This document shows positions 1-8,553 of a DNA stretch of 64,000 bases, piece by piece. The position numbers and the translations under genes are program-made. How positions within the stretch are numbered: position 1 is the first letter of the stretch; each line of letters begins with the position of its first letter. The notes beneath the pieces are model-generated. The model saw only the letters and a list, made by a program, of their open reading frames with translations. It searched no databases and was not told where the DNA came from. Source of the stretch: Pseudomonadota bacterium (lineage in GTDB: Bacteria > Desulfobacterota > Desulfovibrionia > Desulfovibrionales > Desulfovibrionaceae); assembly GCA_023419375.1 (NCBI GenBank), contig JAEZYD010000067.1, positions 62,001 to 126,000 on the forward strand, written 5' to 3'.

Positions 1-854
1 CCAGCAATGGCTGAAACCGGGGAAAAATGCGCCAGCGCGAGGGCCGTGGCCAGACCGGAGTTCTGAGTGCCGACCTCAAAGCAGAGAGCGCGGCAGCGGG
101 GTTCATCAAATTTCCAGATGCGGCCCACGGCATAGCCAAAAGCCAAACCCAGCAGGTTGTGGCACACGACCACCAGAAATATGTCGGCGCTGGCGCGAAG
201 GATGCTCTGGGCATTGATGGCCATGATGCCAGCCACCACAAGGCTGATGGTCAGCGCCGAAGCCGGGGGCAGAAAGGGGATGGCCCGCTCTGTAAGCCTG
301 CCGCAGTAACGGTGCGCCGCAATGCCCAGAATAACCGGGATCACCACGATTTTGAGGATGGAAACGAACAGGGCCCCCATGTCTACAGGAACCCATACGC
401 CGCCAAGCAGCCATGTGAGCACCGGCATGAGCACCAGTGCAACAACGGTTGTCAGCGAGGTGAGCGCCACGGAATACGGCACGTCGCCTCTGGCAATAAA
501 GGTCAGCACATTGGAGGCGGTGCCGCCGGGGGCCGTGCCCACAAGAATGACGCCCATCGCCAGATCTGGCGGCAGGGCGAACAGATGGCACAGCGCAAAG
601 GCCAGCAGCGGCATGCAGCCGAACTGGGCCAACAGGCCAAGCAGCAGGGCGCGCGGCTGGGAAAATACCAGGCTGAAATCCTTGAGGCGCAGGGTCATGC
701 CCATGCCAAACATGATGCACCCCAGAAGCGGCGTAACGTGCGGGGCCACCCAGCGGAACAGCTCCGGCTTCCATAAAGCCAAAGCCGAGCATGTCAGAAT
801 AAGCACACCCATATACCGGGTAAGTGCATTGCCAGCGCGCAGTATGATACTCAA
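1..854 (-). CDS. BASS-family (bile acid:sodium symporter-like) transporter, 3' end beyond window
   Basis: The minus strand from 854 to the window edge is an open frame of about 284 codons that starts with TTG (852-854), five or six bases after an AGGAGA ribosome site (861-867 complement). The translation begins MSIILRAGNAL and is a string of hydrophobic segments. It contains the family hallmarks GMGMTL, GTAPGGTASNV and, near the edge, EVGTQNSGLATAL. The protein is an inner-membrane secondary transporter for an organic anion, with Na+ as the usual co-ion. Known members carry bile acids, pyruvate or pantothenate, and the substrate here is unknown. It is divergent from the sigma-54 activator at 1055. 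Because it has no ATG start and no stop in the window it is easily overlooked. The longer open frame at 106-1020 on the same strand is only a shadow. Confidence 0.85.
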   Translation of the reverse strand, partial: MSIILRAGNALTRYMGVLILTCSALALWKPELFRWVAPHVTPLLGCIMFGMGMTLRLKDFSLVFSQPRALLLGLLAQFGCMPLLAFALCHLFALPPDLAMGVILVGTAPGGTASNVLTFIARGDVPYSVALTSLTTVVALVLMPVLTWLLGGVWVPVDMGALFVSILKIVVIPVILGIAAHRYCGRLTERAIPFLPPASALTISLVVAGIMAINAQSILRASADIFLVVVCHNLLGLAFGYAVGRIWKFDEPRCRALCFEVGTQNSGLATALALAHFSPVSAIA

Positions 855-1054
855 CCCTTGTCTCCTGTTGCGCGGCTTTCTGCCGCGATGGTGTGAGGCG
901 CATACTGGCAGAGAGAGTACCCGCTTGCAAGCGGGCAAGGCTTGCACTTGGCCTGGGCAAAAGGTATCGCTCAGGTACTTTCAGATGCAGATTTGACGCG
1001 GCGCGCCATGCGTTCTGCATCCTTCGAACAGTTTATTACCCAAGAGCAGCAGGA

Positions 1055-2503
1055 ATGGCAGAACTTTCAAGCCTTATGCAAATTCAGCCTTTTGTGCAGG
1101 CCTACGTGCTTGCGGTTGCTTCCATTCTGGACGCGCCCGTCACCGTTGTTGACTGCAATCAGGTGCGCGTGGGCGGCACTGCGGAATACGAGTCGCTCAT
1201 CAGCCAGAAGATCGCGCACAGTGCTTTTTTTGACAAAGTATTCAAGACCGGCAAACCGGCTTTTGTCAAAAACGTGCAGAAGGATCAGGCATGCAGCGTG
1301 TGCGCCAACCGCGAGAACTGCAACGAACTCGCCGACATGGCCTATCCCATATTTTTGAACAACAAGGTGGCTGGCGTTATCGGCATTGTTGCGTTTAACG
1401 AAGACGAGCGGGGGCGACTGCTGGGGAATCAGGAAAAGCTTCAGGAATTCCTCAAATATATGAGCATGCTGATTGAAAGCAAGCTTGTCACCCAGCAGCG
1501 TTCGCGCATTCTTGAACACCAGCTTGATGCGGTGGTAAGCGGTGAACGCAAACAGCTGGAAGAGACTCCCCTGCTGGGCAACAGCGCCGCCATTCGCGAT
1601 ATTCTGGCTCTGGTGCAGAAGATCGCAGCATCGGATTCCACCGTGCTTATCAGCGGCGAAAGCGGCACCGGCAAGGAGGTGCTGGCCCGCACGATCCATA
1701 GCATGAGCGGGCGCGGCAAACGGCTGATGACAGCTGTAAACTGCGGGGCTATTCCTGAAAATCTGGTGGAGAGCGAGCTGTTTGGCTACGAAGAAGGGGC
1801 GTTTACGGGCGCCAGAAAGGGCGGAAGCATGGGCAGGTTTGAACTGGCTCATGAAAGTACCCTGTTTCTGGACGAAGTGGGCGAGATGCCCTTGCCCGTG
1901 CAGGCCAAACTGTTGCGCGTGCTTCAGGATAAATGCGTGCAGCGGGTGGGCGGTTCTTCGTCAATCCCGGTGAACGTGCGCATTGTCTGCGCCAGCAATC
2001 GCAATTTGCAGGAAATGGTCGCTCAGGGAACCTTTCGCAACGACCTGTATTACCGCCTGAATGTCATTCCCATCCATATACCGCCCTTGCGTCAGCGGCG
2101 TGAGGATATCCCCGTTTTTATCGAGAGCTTTCTTGCCCGCTACCGGCGCGAGCTGCGCCGTGACATACGCGGGCTTGAGCCAGTGGCTTTTGACGCATTC
2201 ATGGGCCATGACTGGCCGGGAAATGTGCGTGAATTGCGCAATATCATTGAGTATCTTGTTAACGTTGTTGAAGGCCCGCTGATACGGGCCAATGACTTGC
2301 CGCAGCATTTTTTTGCCAGACAGTCCGGAACAGCGCCTGCAACAACGCTCAAGGAAATGCTTGCAGCGCACGAAAAACAGCTTTTGGAACGCCTGATCGG
2401 CGTAGCTGCCAGCACGGAGCAAAAAAGGCTTCTGGCGCAGCGGCTGGGCATCAGCAGCGCCACATTGTACCGCAAACTGCAGGAATATAATCTGCTGCAT
2501 TAG
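1055..2503 (+). CDS. Sigma-54-dependent transcriptional activator with Cys-containing GAF-like sensor domain
   Basis: A 482-residue bacterial enhancer-binding protein. The N-terminal ~170 residues look like a GAF/PAS-type sensor and contain a small cysteine cluster (ACSVCANRENC) that could bind a metal or respond to redox. The central AAA+ domain shows Walker A GESGTGKE, the sigma-54 contact loop GAFTGA, and LFLDEVGEM. The C-terminus carries a Fis-type HTH (LAQRLGISSATLYRKL). The frame is open upstream to 893, but those residues are low-complexity and Arg-rich, so I place the start at the ATG at 1055. The ribosome site is poor, and ATG 1076 is an alternative. It sits directly upstream of the TRAP-lyase-desulfidase operon, whose control region has two matching inverted repeats, so it is probably the activator of that operon. 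The ligand is not known. Confidence 0.88.
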   Translation: MAELSSLMQIQPFVQAYVLAVASILDAPVTVVDCNQVRVGGTAEYESLISQKIAHSAFFDKVFKTGKPAFVKNVQKDQACSVCANRENCNELADMAYPIFLNNKVAGVIGIVAFNEDERGRLLGNQEKLQEFLKYMSMLIESKLVTQQRSRILEHQLDAVVSGERKQLEETPLLGNSAAIRDILALVQKIAASDSTVLISGESGTGKEVLARTIHSMSGRGKRLMTAVNCGAIPENLVESELFGYEEGAFTGARKGGSMGRFELAHESTLFLDEVGEMPLPVQAKLLRVLQDKCVQRVGGSSSIPVNVRIVCASNRNLQEMVAQGTFRNDLYYRLNVIPIHIPPLRQRREDIPVFIESFLARYRRELRRDIRGLEPVAFDAFMGHDWPGNVRELRNIIEYLVNVVEGPLIRANDLPQHFFARQSGTAPATTLKEMLAAHEKQLLERLIGVAASTEQKRLLAQRLGISSATLYRKLQEYNLLH

Positions 2504-2860
2504 CTCCAAAAAAAGATCCTGCCTCGTCTTTTCAGATCTTTGGCATGCAGCAGAGACAGGATTTTCTCATATTTGAGAAATGTATTCCCAGATTTGAGAA
2601 TACAGATAACACATTGAAATGCTATACGATTTAACTATGTTTGTTCAGGATGTTTTCAATTTTGCATCTGGCAGACCCTTGCCCCGGTGTGGAGTGAAGG
2701 CATTAAATGCTAGAGCCGCAAGGTCTGGGAGTGGGGATATGATTTTGGTATAAAATTTGATAGGGTGCTAACAGTTATACCCCCCCAGAGTATTGCCAAG
2801 TGCCAGCGACGCTGCCGCGCCTTAATAAAGGCCGGGATAAACCGTACACAGGAGTATTCT
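2504..2860 (+). promoter_or_regulatory. Gene-free control region upstream of the TAXI-TRAP operon
   Basis: This 357-bp stretch has no credible gene. It holds two operator-like inverted repeats (2563-2580 and 2582-2603). A sigma-54-like element at 2669-2682 reads TGGCAG-ACCC-TTGC and is one base short of the standard GG-N10-GC spacing. The AT-rich run from 2740 to 2765 could also serve as a sigma-70 region. A ggag ribosome site precedes the ATG at 2861. Confidence 0.5.
2563..2603 (+). promoter_or_regulatory. Two tandem inverted-repeat operator/enhancer sites
   Basis: Site 1 is TTCTCA-TATT-TGAGAA (2564-2579, extendable by one base pair each side). Site 2 is TTCCCA-GATT-TGAGAA (2585-2600) inside GTATTC...GAATAC. 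Both share ATTTGAGAA, and the copies are exactly 21 bp apart, two helical turns. The placement about 80-110 bp upstream of the weak sigma-54-like element is what is expected of an enhancer for the activator encoded just upstream. Confidence 0.6.
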
Positions 2861-3841
2861 ATGAAAAAGGGTTTGATTTCGCTGTTGGTTGCCGTGGTCA
2901 TGCTGGCTGCTGGGCTGATCCAGATGCCCAGGGCGGCGGAGCTGAAAACATTTACCATTACCTCCGGCCCGCTTGGCGGCGATTTTTACGCCCTTGGCGG
3001 CGTGATTGGCGAAGCTGCGCGTTCGGTCATGCCCGGCACTACAGTGAGCGTCAACACAGGCGGCTCGGTGGAAAACCTGCTGAAGATTGATGCGGGCAAG
3101 GCTGATCTTGGCACAAGCATGATCAAGCTCTATCAGGAGAGCCTCAAGGCAGAGGGCGTGTTTGCCAACCGCAAGCCCGTGCAGAATGTAAAAATCATGA
3201 TGTATGTGGCGCCCATGCCCATGAGCTTCTTTCTTGTGCGCGAGGATTCCCCCTACACCTCCATTGCGGATATTGCCCGCACCAAGCCCAAAATCCGCCT
3301 GCTGACCTCTAAAAAGGGTTCCTCGCCCGCTGTTGCGTCCGAAAACATGCTCAAGCAGTATGGTTTTTCGTTTGAAGACATCAAGGAATGGGGCGGCTCT
3401 GTGAGCTACGTTTCCTACGCGGAAGCCTCCTCCCTCATTCAGGATGGTCACGCGGACGCCTATGTGGGCCCCATTGTGTCGTCCATCAACGAGCTGATCA
3501 CCACCGTCAAAATGAAGATGCTGCCCATTGATCAGGCGGTTCTCGACAAGCTGAGCAGCGATGGCTACATGACCTACACCATCAAGGCCGGACAGTATTA
3601 CTTTATCACAAAGGATACGCCCCACATGGCCGAAACCGTGGTTTTGCCCGTGGGCGCCAACCTGCCGGACGATGCCGTGTACGCCCTGACCAAGGCGCTT
3701 TGCGAAAAGCCCGAGATGATCCGCAATGTGCACCAGACCTATTCGGTCTTTGATCCCAGCAAAAGCGCTGACCATATTGACGTGCAATACATTCACCCCG
3801 GTGCCCTGCGTTATTACAAGGAAAAGGGCTGGGTGAAGTAA
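2861..3841 (+). CDS. TAXI-family TRAP transporter solute-binding protein
   Basis: A 326-residue periplasmic binding protein. The start is the ATG at 2861, where an Sec signal peptide begins (MKKGLISLLVAVVMLAAG, cleavage near the A-A-E around residue 27), with ggag just upstream. The earlier ATG at 2765 would bury the signal. The mature part shows the TAXI fold features ITSGPLGGDFYALGGVI and VNTGGSVENLL near the N-terminus and a hinge around DGHADAYVGP. It captures a small organic anion and hands it to the fused permease encoded next. The stop overlaps the permease start by one base (TAATG), so the two are translationally coupled. The substrate cannot be read from the sequence. Confidence 0.92.
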   Translation: MKKGLISLLVAVVMLAAGLIQMPRAAELKTFTITSGPLGGDFYALGGVIGEAARSVMPGTTVSVNTGGSVENLLKIDAGKADLGTSMIKLYQESLKAEGVFANRKPVQNVKIMMYVAPMPMSFFLVREDSPYTSIADIARTKPKIRLLTSKKGSSPAVASENMLKQYGFSFEDIKEWGGSVSYVSYAEASSLIQDGHADAYVGPIVSSINELITTVKMKMLPIDQAVLDKLSSDGYMTYTIKAGQYYFITKDTPHMAETVVLPVGANLPDDAVYALTKALCEKPEMIRNVHQTYSVFDPSKSADHIDVQYIHPGALRYYKEKGWVK

Positions 3842-5826
3842 TGGCTTCTTCTGAACAAAAAGACGCCACAGGCGCGTCAACCAAGGTCAATCTGGCCCGC
3901 AGCGCGGTGGAAAAAGAACTTGCCGGCGAAGCCAGCAATGACTTTGGCGAAGTTGCGGGCCAGCAGGGTTTTGCCAGGCTTGTGCAATACCTCATATTTT
4001 TTGGCTGCCTGCTCTTTGCGGGCTACCACTGCGTCACCACGATTTTTGGCATGCCGGTGGCCTACGTGCATCGGCCCATCCACGTCATGTTTGCCGCATC
4101 GCTGGCCTTTCTGGTCTATCCTTCCAGCAAGAAGCGCGGGCCAGCGCCCCTTGATCTTGTGCTGGCGCTGGTGGCACTGGCGGCTTTTGCACTGCCAGCC
4201 ATTCAGGCAGACCAGATTGCGGAACGTCTGGTCATGGTTGACGATCTGACCCTTGGCCAGACCATCAGCGGCATTACTGCCCTGGTGCTGGTTCTGGTGC
4301 TTATTCAGCGCGTTGTGGGCATGTCGTTGCTGGTGGTCTGCCTGCTGTTTCTGGCCTATGCGTTGTGGGGGAACCATATCCCCGGCATGCTCGCGCACAA
4401 AGGGTTTACGTGGAACGAAGTGGTGGATTATCTGGGGTTCGGGCTTGAGGGGCTGTATTCTTCAGCCATCGGAGTTTCAGCCACCTATATTGCCGCCTTC
4501 ATTGTTTTTGGCACCTTTCTTGAGCGCTGCGGCGCGGGCGATGTGCTCATGGATCTTGGCCGTGCGCTGACAGGCCATTATCGCGGCGGCCCTGCAAAGA
4601 TTGCTGTTATCACCAGTGCCTTTTTCGGCACCATTTCCGGCTCTGCTGCCGCCAATGTTTACGCCACGGGCGCGTTTACCATCCCCATGATGAAAAAGGC
4701 CGGGTACAAACCTGTGTTTGCCGGCGCAGTGGAGGCAGCGGCCTCCACCGGCGGGCAGATCATGCCCCCGGTCATGGGCGCAGCCGCATTCCTGATGGCG
4801 GACACGCTGGGCATACCCTACCTTGAGGTGTGCAAGGCGGCGGTGATCCCGGCCTTTCTGTACTTTTTTTCCATCCTTATGATGGTGGACTTTGAGGCTG
4901 CCAAGCTGGGTCTTTTGGGGGTTCCCAAGGAGGAACTGCCCCGCATGAAGGATGTTGTCAAAAGGCTCTATCTTCTGCTGCCCATTGTGGTGCTGCTTGC
5001 GATCATGATGAGCGGCTACACGCCCTTCAGGGCGGCGATAGCTGCCGCTGCGTCTGCCGTGCTGGTTTCGTGGGGCGATAAAAAATTTGCCATCGGGCCG
5101 CGCCGCTTTGTTGAAATACTTTCCACCGCCGGTCGGCGCATGATCCTGATTGCGGTTGCCTGCCTTGGCGCGGGTGTTGTTATCGGCGTTGTGTCGCTTA
5201 CAGGCGTGGGGCTTAACCTCGCCTCGGTGGTTATTTCCATATCCGGCGGCAGTACCATAGTTGCGCTGATTCTGATCATGCTTGCCTCGCTCCTCATGGG
5301 CATGGGTACGCCCACCACCGTGGCCTATGTGCTTGTGGCTACTCTGGGGGTTCCCGCTCTGCGCGAGCTTGGCTTCAGCGTGCTTTCCTCGCATTTCTTC
5401 GTATTTTATTTCGGAGTGATCTCAATGGTTACTCCTCCGGTGGCCGTTGCCGCCTACGCTGGCGCGGAAGTGGCGGGCGCTTCCATGATGCGCACGGGCC
5501 TGATCGCCTCGCGCCTGTGCAGCGTGGCCTTTATTGTGCCGTTCTTCTTCATGTATGACCCGGCTCTGCTCATGCAGGGCGAGTGGCCGAACATCCTCCA
5601 GGTTTTTGTTACCGCCACCATCGGCACCGTTGCCCTGGCTGGCGGCATGGAACGCTGGTTTTTCCGCCCCATACCGCTGCCGGTGGCCCTGCTGCTGATT
5701 GTGGGCGCGTGTCTGCTGATTATCCCCGGTACCATCACAGATATGATTGGCCTTGGCATTGTGTTTGTTACCGGCGCATATTGTAAAATGAGCAGCAAGG
5801 CCGTGCAGGCCCGCGCTGTTGCCTGA
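3841..5826 (+). CDS. TRAP transporter fused 4TM/12TM permease (DctQM fusion)
   Basis: A 661-residue integral membrane protein. After ~50 polar residues come about four helices corresponding to the small DctQ subunit, then the large DctM-type domain. Typical DctM stretches are visible: FFGTISGSAAANVYATGAF, AAASTGGQIMPPVMGAAAF and MGMGTPTTVAYVL. Fused permeases of this length normally pair with TAXI binding proteins, as here. It drives ion-coupled uptake of the substrate used by the following lyase and desulfidase genes. It starts one base before the stop of the binding protein. Confidence 0.93.
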   Translation: MASSEQKDATGASTKVNLARSAVEKELAGEASNDFGEVAGQQGFARLVQYLIFFGCLLFAGYHCVTTIFGMPVAYVHRPIHVMFAASLAFLVYPSSKKRGPAPLDLVLALVALAAFALPAIQADQIAERLVMVDDLTLGQTISGITALVLVLVLIQRVVGMSLLVVCLLFLAYALWGNHIPGMLAHKGFTWNEVVDYLGFGLEGLYSSAIGVSATYIAAFIVFGTFLERCGAGDVLMDLGRALTGHYRGGPAKIAVITSAFFGTISGSAAANVYATGAFTIPMMKKAGYKPVFAGAVEAAASTGGQIMPPVMGAAAFLMADTLGIPYLEVCKAAVIPAFLYFFSILMMVDFEAAKLGLLGVPKEELPRMKDVVKRLYLLLPIVVLLAIMMSGYTPFRAAIAAAASAVLVSWGDKKFAIGPRRFVEILSTAGRRMILIAVACLGAGVVIGVVSLTGVGLNLASVVISISGGSTIVALILIMLASLLMGMGTPTTVAYVLVATLGVPALRELGFSVLSSHFFVFYFGVISMVTPPVAVAAYAGAEVAGASMMRTGLIASRLCSVAFIVPFFFMYDPALLMQGEWPNILQVFVTATIGTVALAGGMERWFFRPIPLPVALLLIVGACLLIIPGTITDMIGLGIVFVTGAYCKMSSKAVQARAVA

Positions 5827-5851
5827 GGCAGAGCATTAAAGGAGATTGAAG

Positions 5852-6775
5852 ATGGGAAAGCTGATTTATCCTGAAGGTTCCTGGGTAGCGATTGTTACCC
5901 CCTTTACCGAAAATAACACCATTGACCTTGGTGTGATGCATGATCTTGTGGATTTTCACGCCGCCAACGGCACCAGCACCTTGCTTGTGCTGGGCTCCAC
6001 CGGCGAACCCACAACCCTGACCATTGAAGAAAAAAAGACCGTCATCAAGGACATGGCCCGCTACTGCAAGGGCAAGATCCATGCGTTTTTTGGCGTGACC
6101 CACGGCGACACCGAAAAAACCATCGAGCTTGCGCGCTACGCGCAGGAGCAGGACGCGGACGGCATCGTTGTGGTGGTGCCGCCCTATCTGTGCCCGGATC
6201 AGGCCTCCGTGCTGGAGTACCTCATTGAGGTCTGCCTTTCTGTGGATATCAGCGTGGGCCTGTACAACAACCCCGCCAGAGTCGTGGCCAACGTCAACGC
6301 GGAAACAGTCATCACCCTGTTCAATTCCGTGCCCAATCTGGTGGCCGACAAGGAAGCCATGCCCAACGTGGGCCAGATTGCCACCATTCAGGAAGGCACC
6401 CACGGCGAACTGCCCATCCTGTGCTGCGATTCGCCCGCCTATGCCCTGACCCTGCCCGTGCTGGCCTTTGGCGGCGCGGGAACCGCCAACGTGACGGGCA
6501 ATATTCATCCCCGCGCCATGGCTGAAATGTCCCGCCCCTGGAAGAATTTTGAAGACGTGCAGCGCACCCGCAGGATTTACAACGAACTGCTGCCCATCAT
6601 GGAGGCCTGCTACGCAGCCACCAACCCTGTGGCGGTCAAGACCTTTGTGCGCCTGCTGGGTTTCCCCGTCGGTCACTGCAAGCGCCCCATGCGCGATGTA
6701 AGCCCCGAGATTCAGGAAGGCATGAAGTGGCTGATTGAAGAATTCGAGCTCAAAAAAATCTACAACCTCAAGTGA
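5852..6775 (+). CDS. DapA/N-acetylneuraminate lyase-family class I aldolase
   Basis: A 307-residue TIM-barrel enzyme. The start is the ATG at 5852, seven bases after an AGGAG site; an in-frame TTG at 5846 is too close to it. Motifs are LGSTGEPTTL (the GTTGE pyruvate-binding loop), LYNNP with the catalytic tyrosine, and NLVADKEA carrying the expected Schiff-base lysine. The family uses pyruvate or a 2-keto acid in aldol cleavage or condensation. The gene is not with lysine-synthesis genes but inside a TRAP transport operon that ends in a cysteine desulfidase, so a catabolic lyase acting on the imported compound is more likely than dihydrodipicolinate synthase. The specific substrate is unassigned. 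Confidence 0.85.
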   Translation: MGKLIYPEGSWVAIVTPFTENNTIDLGVMHDLVDFHAANGTSTLLVLGSTGEPTTLTIEEKKTVIKDMARYCKGKIHAFFGVTHGDTEKTIELARYAQEQDADGIVVVVPPYLCPDQASVLEYLIEVCLSVDISVGLYNNPARVVANVNAETVITLFNSVPNLVADKEAMPNVGQIATIQEGTHGELPILCCDSPAYALTLPVLAFGGAGTANVTGNIHPRAMAEMSRPWKNFEDVQRTRRIYNELLPIMEACYAATNPVAVKTFVRLLGFPVGHCKRPMRDVSPEIQEGMKWLIEEFELKKIYNLK

Positions 6776-6824
6776 TGCCCTGCAGTTACGCTCTGTAACT
6801 ATCACGGCGAGCACCGAGGATTTC

Positions 6825-7217
6825 ATGCAAGTAACAGAACTGACCCAGCCTAAATGGTACAAATTGCGCCTTGGCCCAGGCTCTGACCTGTTTCAGGGAC
6901 TGCGGGATTTTTTTGAGGAGCAGAAGCTTGAGCGGGCCTTTATTCTTTCAAGCATTGGCTCCCTTGAAAAAATTATCTGCAACTACCCGGTAACCTGCAC
7001 AACCATGCCGCCGCCGGTGAAATCCAAAACCATTGAAAAGTTCTTGGAAGTCAACGGCATCACAGGCGAAATGTGGCGCGAAAACAATCAGGTGCGCGTT
7101 CATCTGCACGGCTCTGTAACCCACGAGGGCGAAACGCTTTTTGGGGGCGGCATGGCCGATGGCGCCAAGGTGCTGGTTCAGGTGGAGATGGTAGTCATGG
7201 GACTGCTGGAACAATAA
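6825..7217 (+). CDS. PCC (DUF296)-domain protein
   Basis: A 130-residue protein starting at the ATG at 6825, after a gagga site. It shows the PCC/DUF296 pattern: YKLRLGPGSDLFQGLRDF at the N-terminus, FILSSIGSLEKI, and the histidine-glycine stretch VHLHGSVTHEGE followed by GGGMADG. Stand-alone bacterial PCC proteins form trimers and are poorly characterised; some bind DNA when fused to AT-hooks, which are absent here. It lies 49 bp after the lyase gene and 17 bp before the zinc-ribbon gene, clearly within the same operon. Its role in the pathway is unknown. Confidence 0.8.
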   Translation: MQVTELTQPKWYKLRLGPGSDLFQGLRDFFEEQKLERAFILSSIGSLEKIICNYPVTCTTMPPPVKSKTIEKFLEVNGITGEMWRENNQVRVHLHGSVTHEGETLFGGGMADGAKVLVQVEMVVMGLLEQ

Positions 7218-7234
7218 ATTTCTGGAGAAAGATC

Positions 7235-7420
7235 ATGCCTTTTCTTACCTTTACCTGCGAACACTGCAACAAGGTATCCCACCGTTTCCTGCGCCCCTCG
7301 CAGGTGCGCGGCACGGTTCTTTGCCCCCATTGCAAAAAGCCCATCACTTCGGGCGGCAAGTCTGCATCCGGTACGCCAGCGCCTGCCAGCGGCCAGCAGG
7401 TAACCTGCGCCAAACTGTAG
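7235..7420 (+). CDS. Small zinc-ribbon protein (61 aa)
   Basis: Starts at the ATG at 7235 after a tggaga site. Two CxxC knuckles (CEHC and CPHC), about 18 residues apart, make a rubredoxin-like or zinc-ribbon metal site. They are followed by a Ser/Gly/Ala-rich tail ending QQVTCAKL. Nothing else is recognisable. Its position between the PCC gene and the thioredoxin reductase suggests a metal or redox accessory role, which is inference only. Confidence 0.7.
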   Translation: MPFLTFTCEHCNKVSHRFLRPSQVRGTVLCPHCKKPITSGGKSASGTPAPASGQQVTCAKL

Positions 7421-7443
7421 GCGCATACACTCTTCATTTAATT

Positions 7444-7520
7444 GGGGCGCACCCTTCCGGCGCAATGGATTTGCCGGATATCCGCTGCGGGAAACCGCAG
7501 CGGCAGGGGGAGCGCGCCCC
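7444..7520 (+). ncRNA. Predicted three-way-junction RNA structure upstream of trxB-like gene
   Basis: The intercistronic sequence folds by perfect complementarity. The outer stem is GGGGCGC (7444-7450) with GCGCCCC (7514-7520), extended by CCCT/AGGG. One arm is TCCGGC/GCCGGA (7456-7461 and 7473-7478). The other arm is a 9-bp stem CCGCTGCGG/CCGCAGCGG capped by GAAA (7482-7503). It ends 25 bp before the trxB start and is not followed by a U-run, so it is not a simple terminator. It could stabilise or gate translation of the downstream genes. Confidence 0.5.
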
Positions 7521-7545
7521 GAAAAACCATAATTTGGCGGATACC

Positions 7546-8460
7546 ATGCAGGAGCATGAACTTGTCGTTATCGGTGCTGGCCCTGCCGGAACAAGCGCAG
7601 GCATATACGCCCGCAGGGCGGGCCTCAACGTGCTGCTGCTGGAAAGCGGTAATGGCGGCAGCCAGATATGCAATACGCTTGATGTGGAAAACTGGCCCGG
7701 CTTGCCCAACGTGAGCGGGCCGGAACTGGACAAATCCTTTCGCGAGCATGCCGGGCACCTGGGGTGCACCTTTGCCAAAGGCAACGTGCTCGGGCTGGAA
7801 GGGCAGGGCGACCGCCAGATTATCCACACCGCCAGGGGCGACTACGCAGCGCAGGCAGTCATCGTCGCCAGCGGCGCTACTCACCGGCGGCTTGGCTGCC
7901 CCGGTGAAGATACGCTGACCGGGGCGGGCGTGAGCTACTGCGCTGTGTGCGATGCGCCCTTTTATGAAGGCGAGGCCGTGGCCGTGGTGGGCGGCGGCAA
8001 TACAGCGGTGGAAGAAGCCCTCTACCTGACCCGTTTTGCCAGCAAGGTGTATATTGTCCATCGGCGGGACGCCTTCAGGGCGGACAGCGTGCTTGCAGGC
8101 CGCGCCCTTGCCAATGACAAAATCATTCCGGTCTGGAACAGCGCCGTGGCGAGCATCAACGGCAGCGAGATGGTCGAAGGTCTGACCGTGCGTAACACGG
8201 TAAGCGGTAAATGCGCTGAGCTTGAAGTGGCAGGCGTGTTTGTATGCGTGGGCATTGAACCCAATGTGGCATTTCTTGACGCGCGCTTTCAGCGCACGGA
8301 GGGCGGCTGGCTGGCTACGGATGCCCACCTGCGCACATCTGTTCCGGGTGTTTTTGCAGCAGGCGACGTGCGCGACACGCCTTTGCGCCAGATTGTCACG
8401 GCGGCGGCAGACGGTGCGCTGGCTGCCATTTCCGCCTATCACTGGCTGCAATCCCGGTAG
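7546..8460 (+). CDS. trxB: Thioredoxin reductase
   Basis: A 304-residue flavoprotein. The FAD-binding GAGPAGTSAGIYARRAGL opens the protein, GGSQICNT and ENWPG follow, and the redox-active CAVCDAPF sits mid-sequence. The NADPH-binding VVGGGNTAVEEALYL, HRRDAFRA and the C-terminal AGDVRDTPLRQIVTA complete the fold. It transfers electrons from NADPH, or another donor, to a thioredoxin. The ATG at 7546 places the FAD motif at the usual distance from the N-terminus. The gene is embedded in the TRAP-lyase-desulfidase operon immediately before a thioredoxin, so it is probably a dedicated pair rather than the housekeeping system. Confidence 0.92.
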   Translation: MQEHELVVIGAGPAGTSAGIYARRAGLNVLLLESGNGGSQICNTLDVENWPGLPNVSGPELDKSFREHAGHLGCTFAKGNVLGLEGQGDRQIIHTARGDYAAQAVIVASGATHRRLGCPGEDTLTGAGVSYCAVCDAPFYEGEAVAVVGGGNTAVEEALYLTRFASKVYIVHRRDAFRADSVLAGRALANDKIIPVWNSAVASINGSEMVEGLTVRNTVSGKCAELEVAGVFVCVGIEPNVAFLDARFQRTEGGWLATDAHLRTSVPGVFAAGDVRDTPLRQIVTAAADGALAAISAYHWLQSR

Positions 8461-8553
8461 AGAAATTTTCAGCCCTTGCGGCCTGAGCGGCCTGCGGCTG
8501 TGCAGTAAAAATAATCGCCGTCTGCGTTACGGCAGATCGGCAAGGAGATTCCC

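Noticed and set aside
106..1020. 304-codon minus-strand open frame over the left edge
   Set aside because: It is Arg/Ala/Pro/His-rich with no domain, and the frame beside it encodes a clear membrane transporter with a ribosome site. It is a shadow frame.
2669..2682. Confident sigma-54 promoter of the TRAP operon
   Set aside because: TGGCAG...TTGC has nine rather than ten bases between GG and GC. It is kept only as a weak candidate inside the control region.
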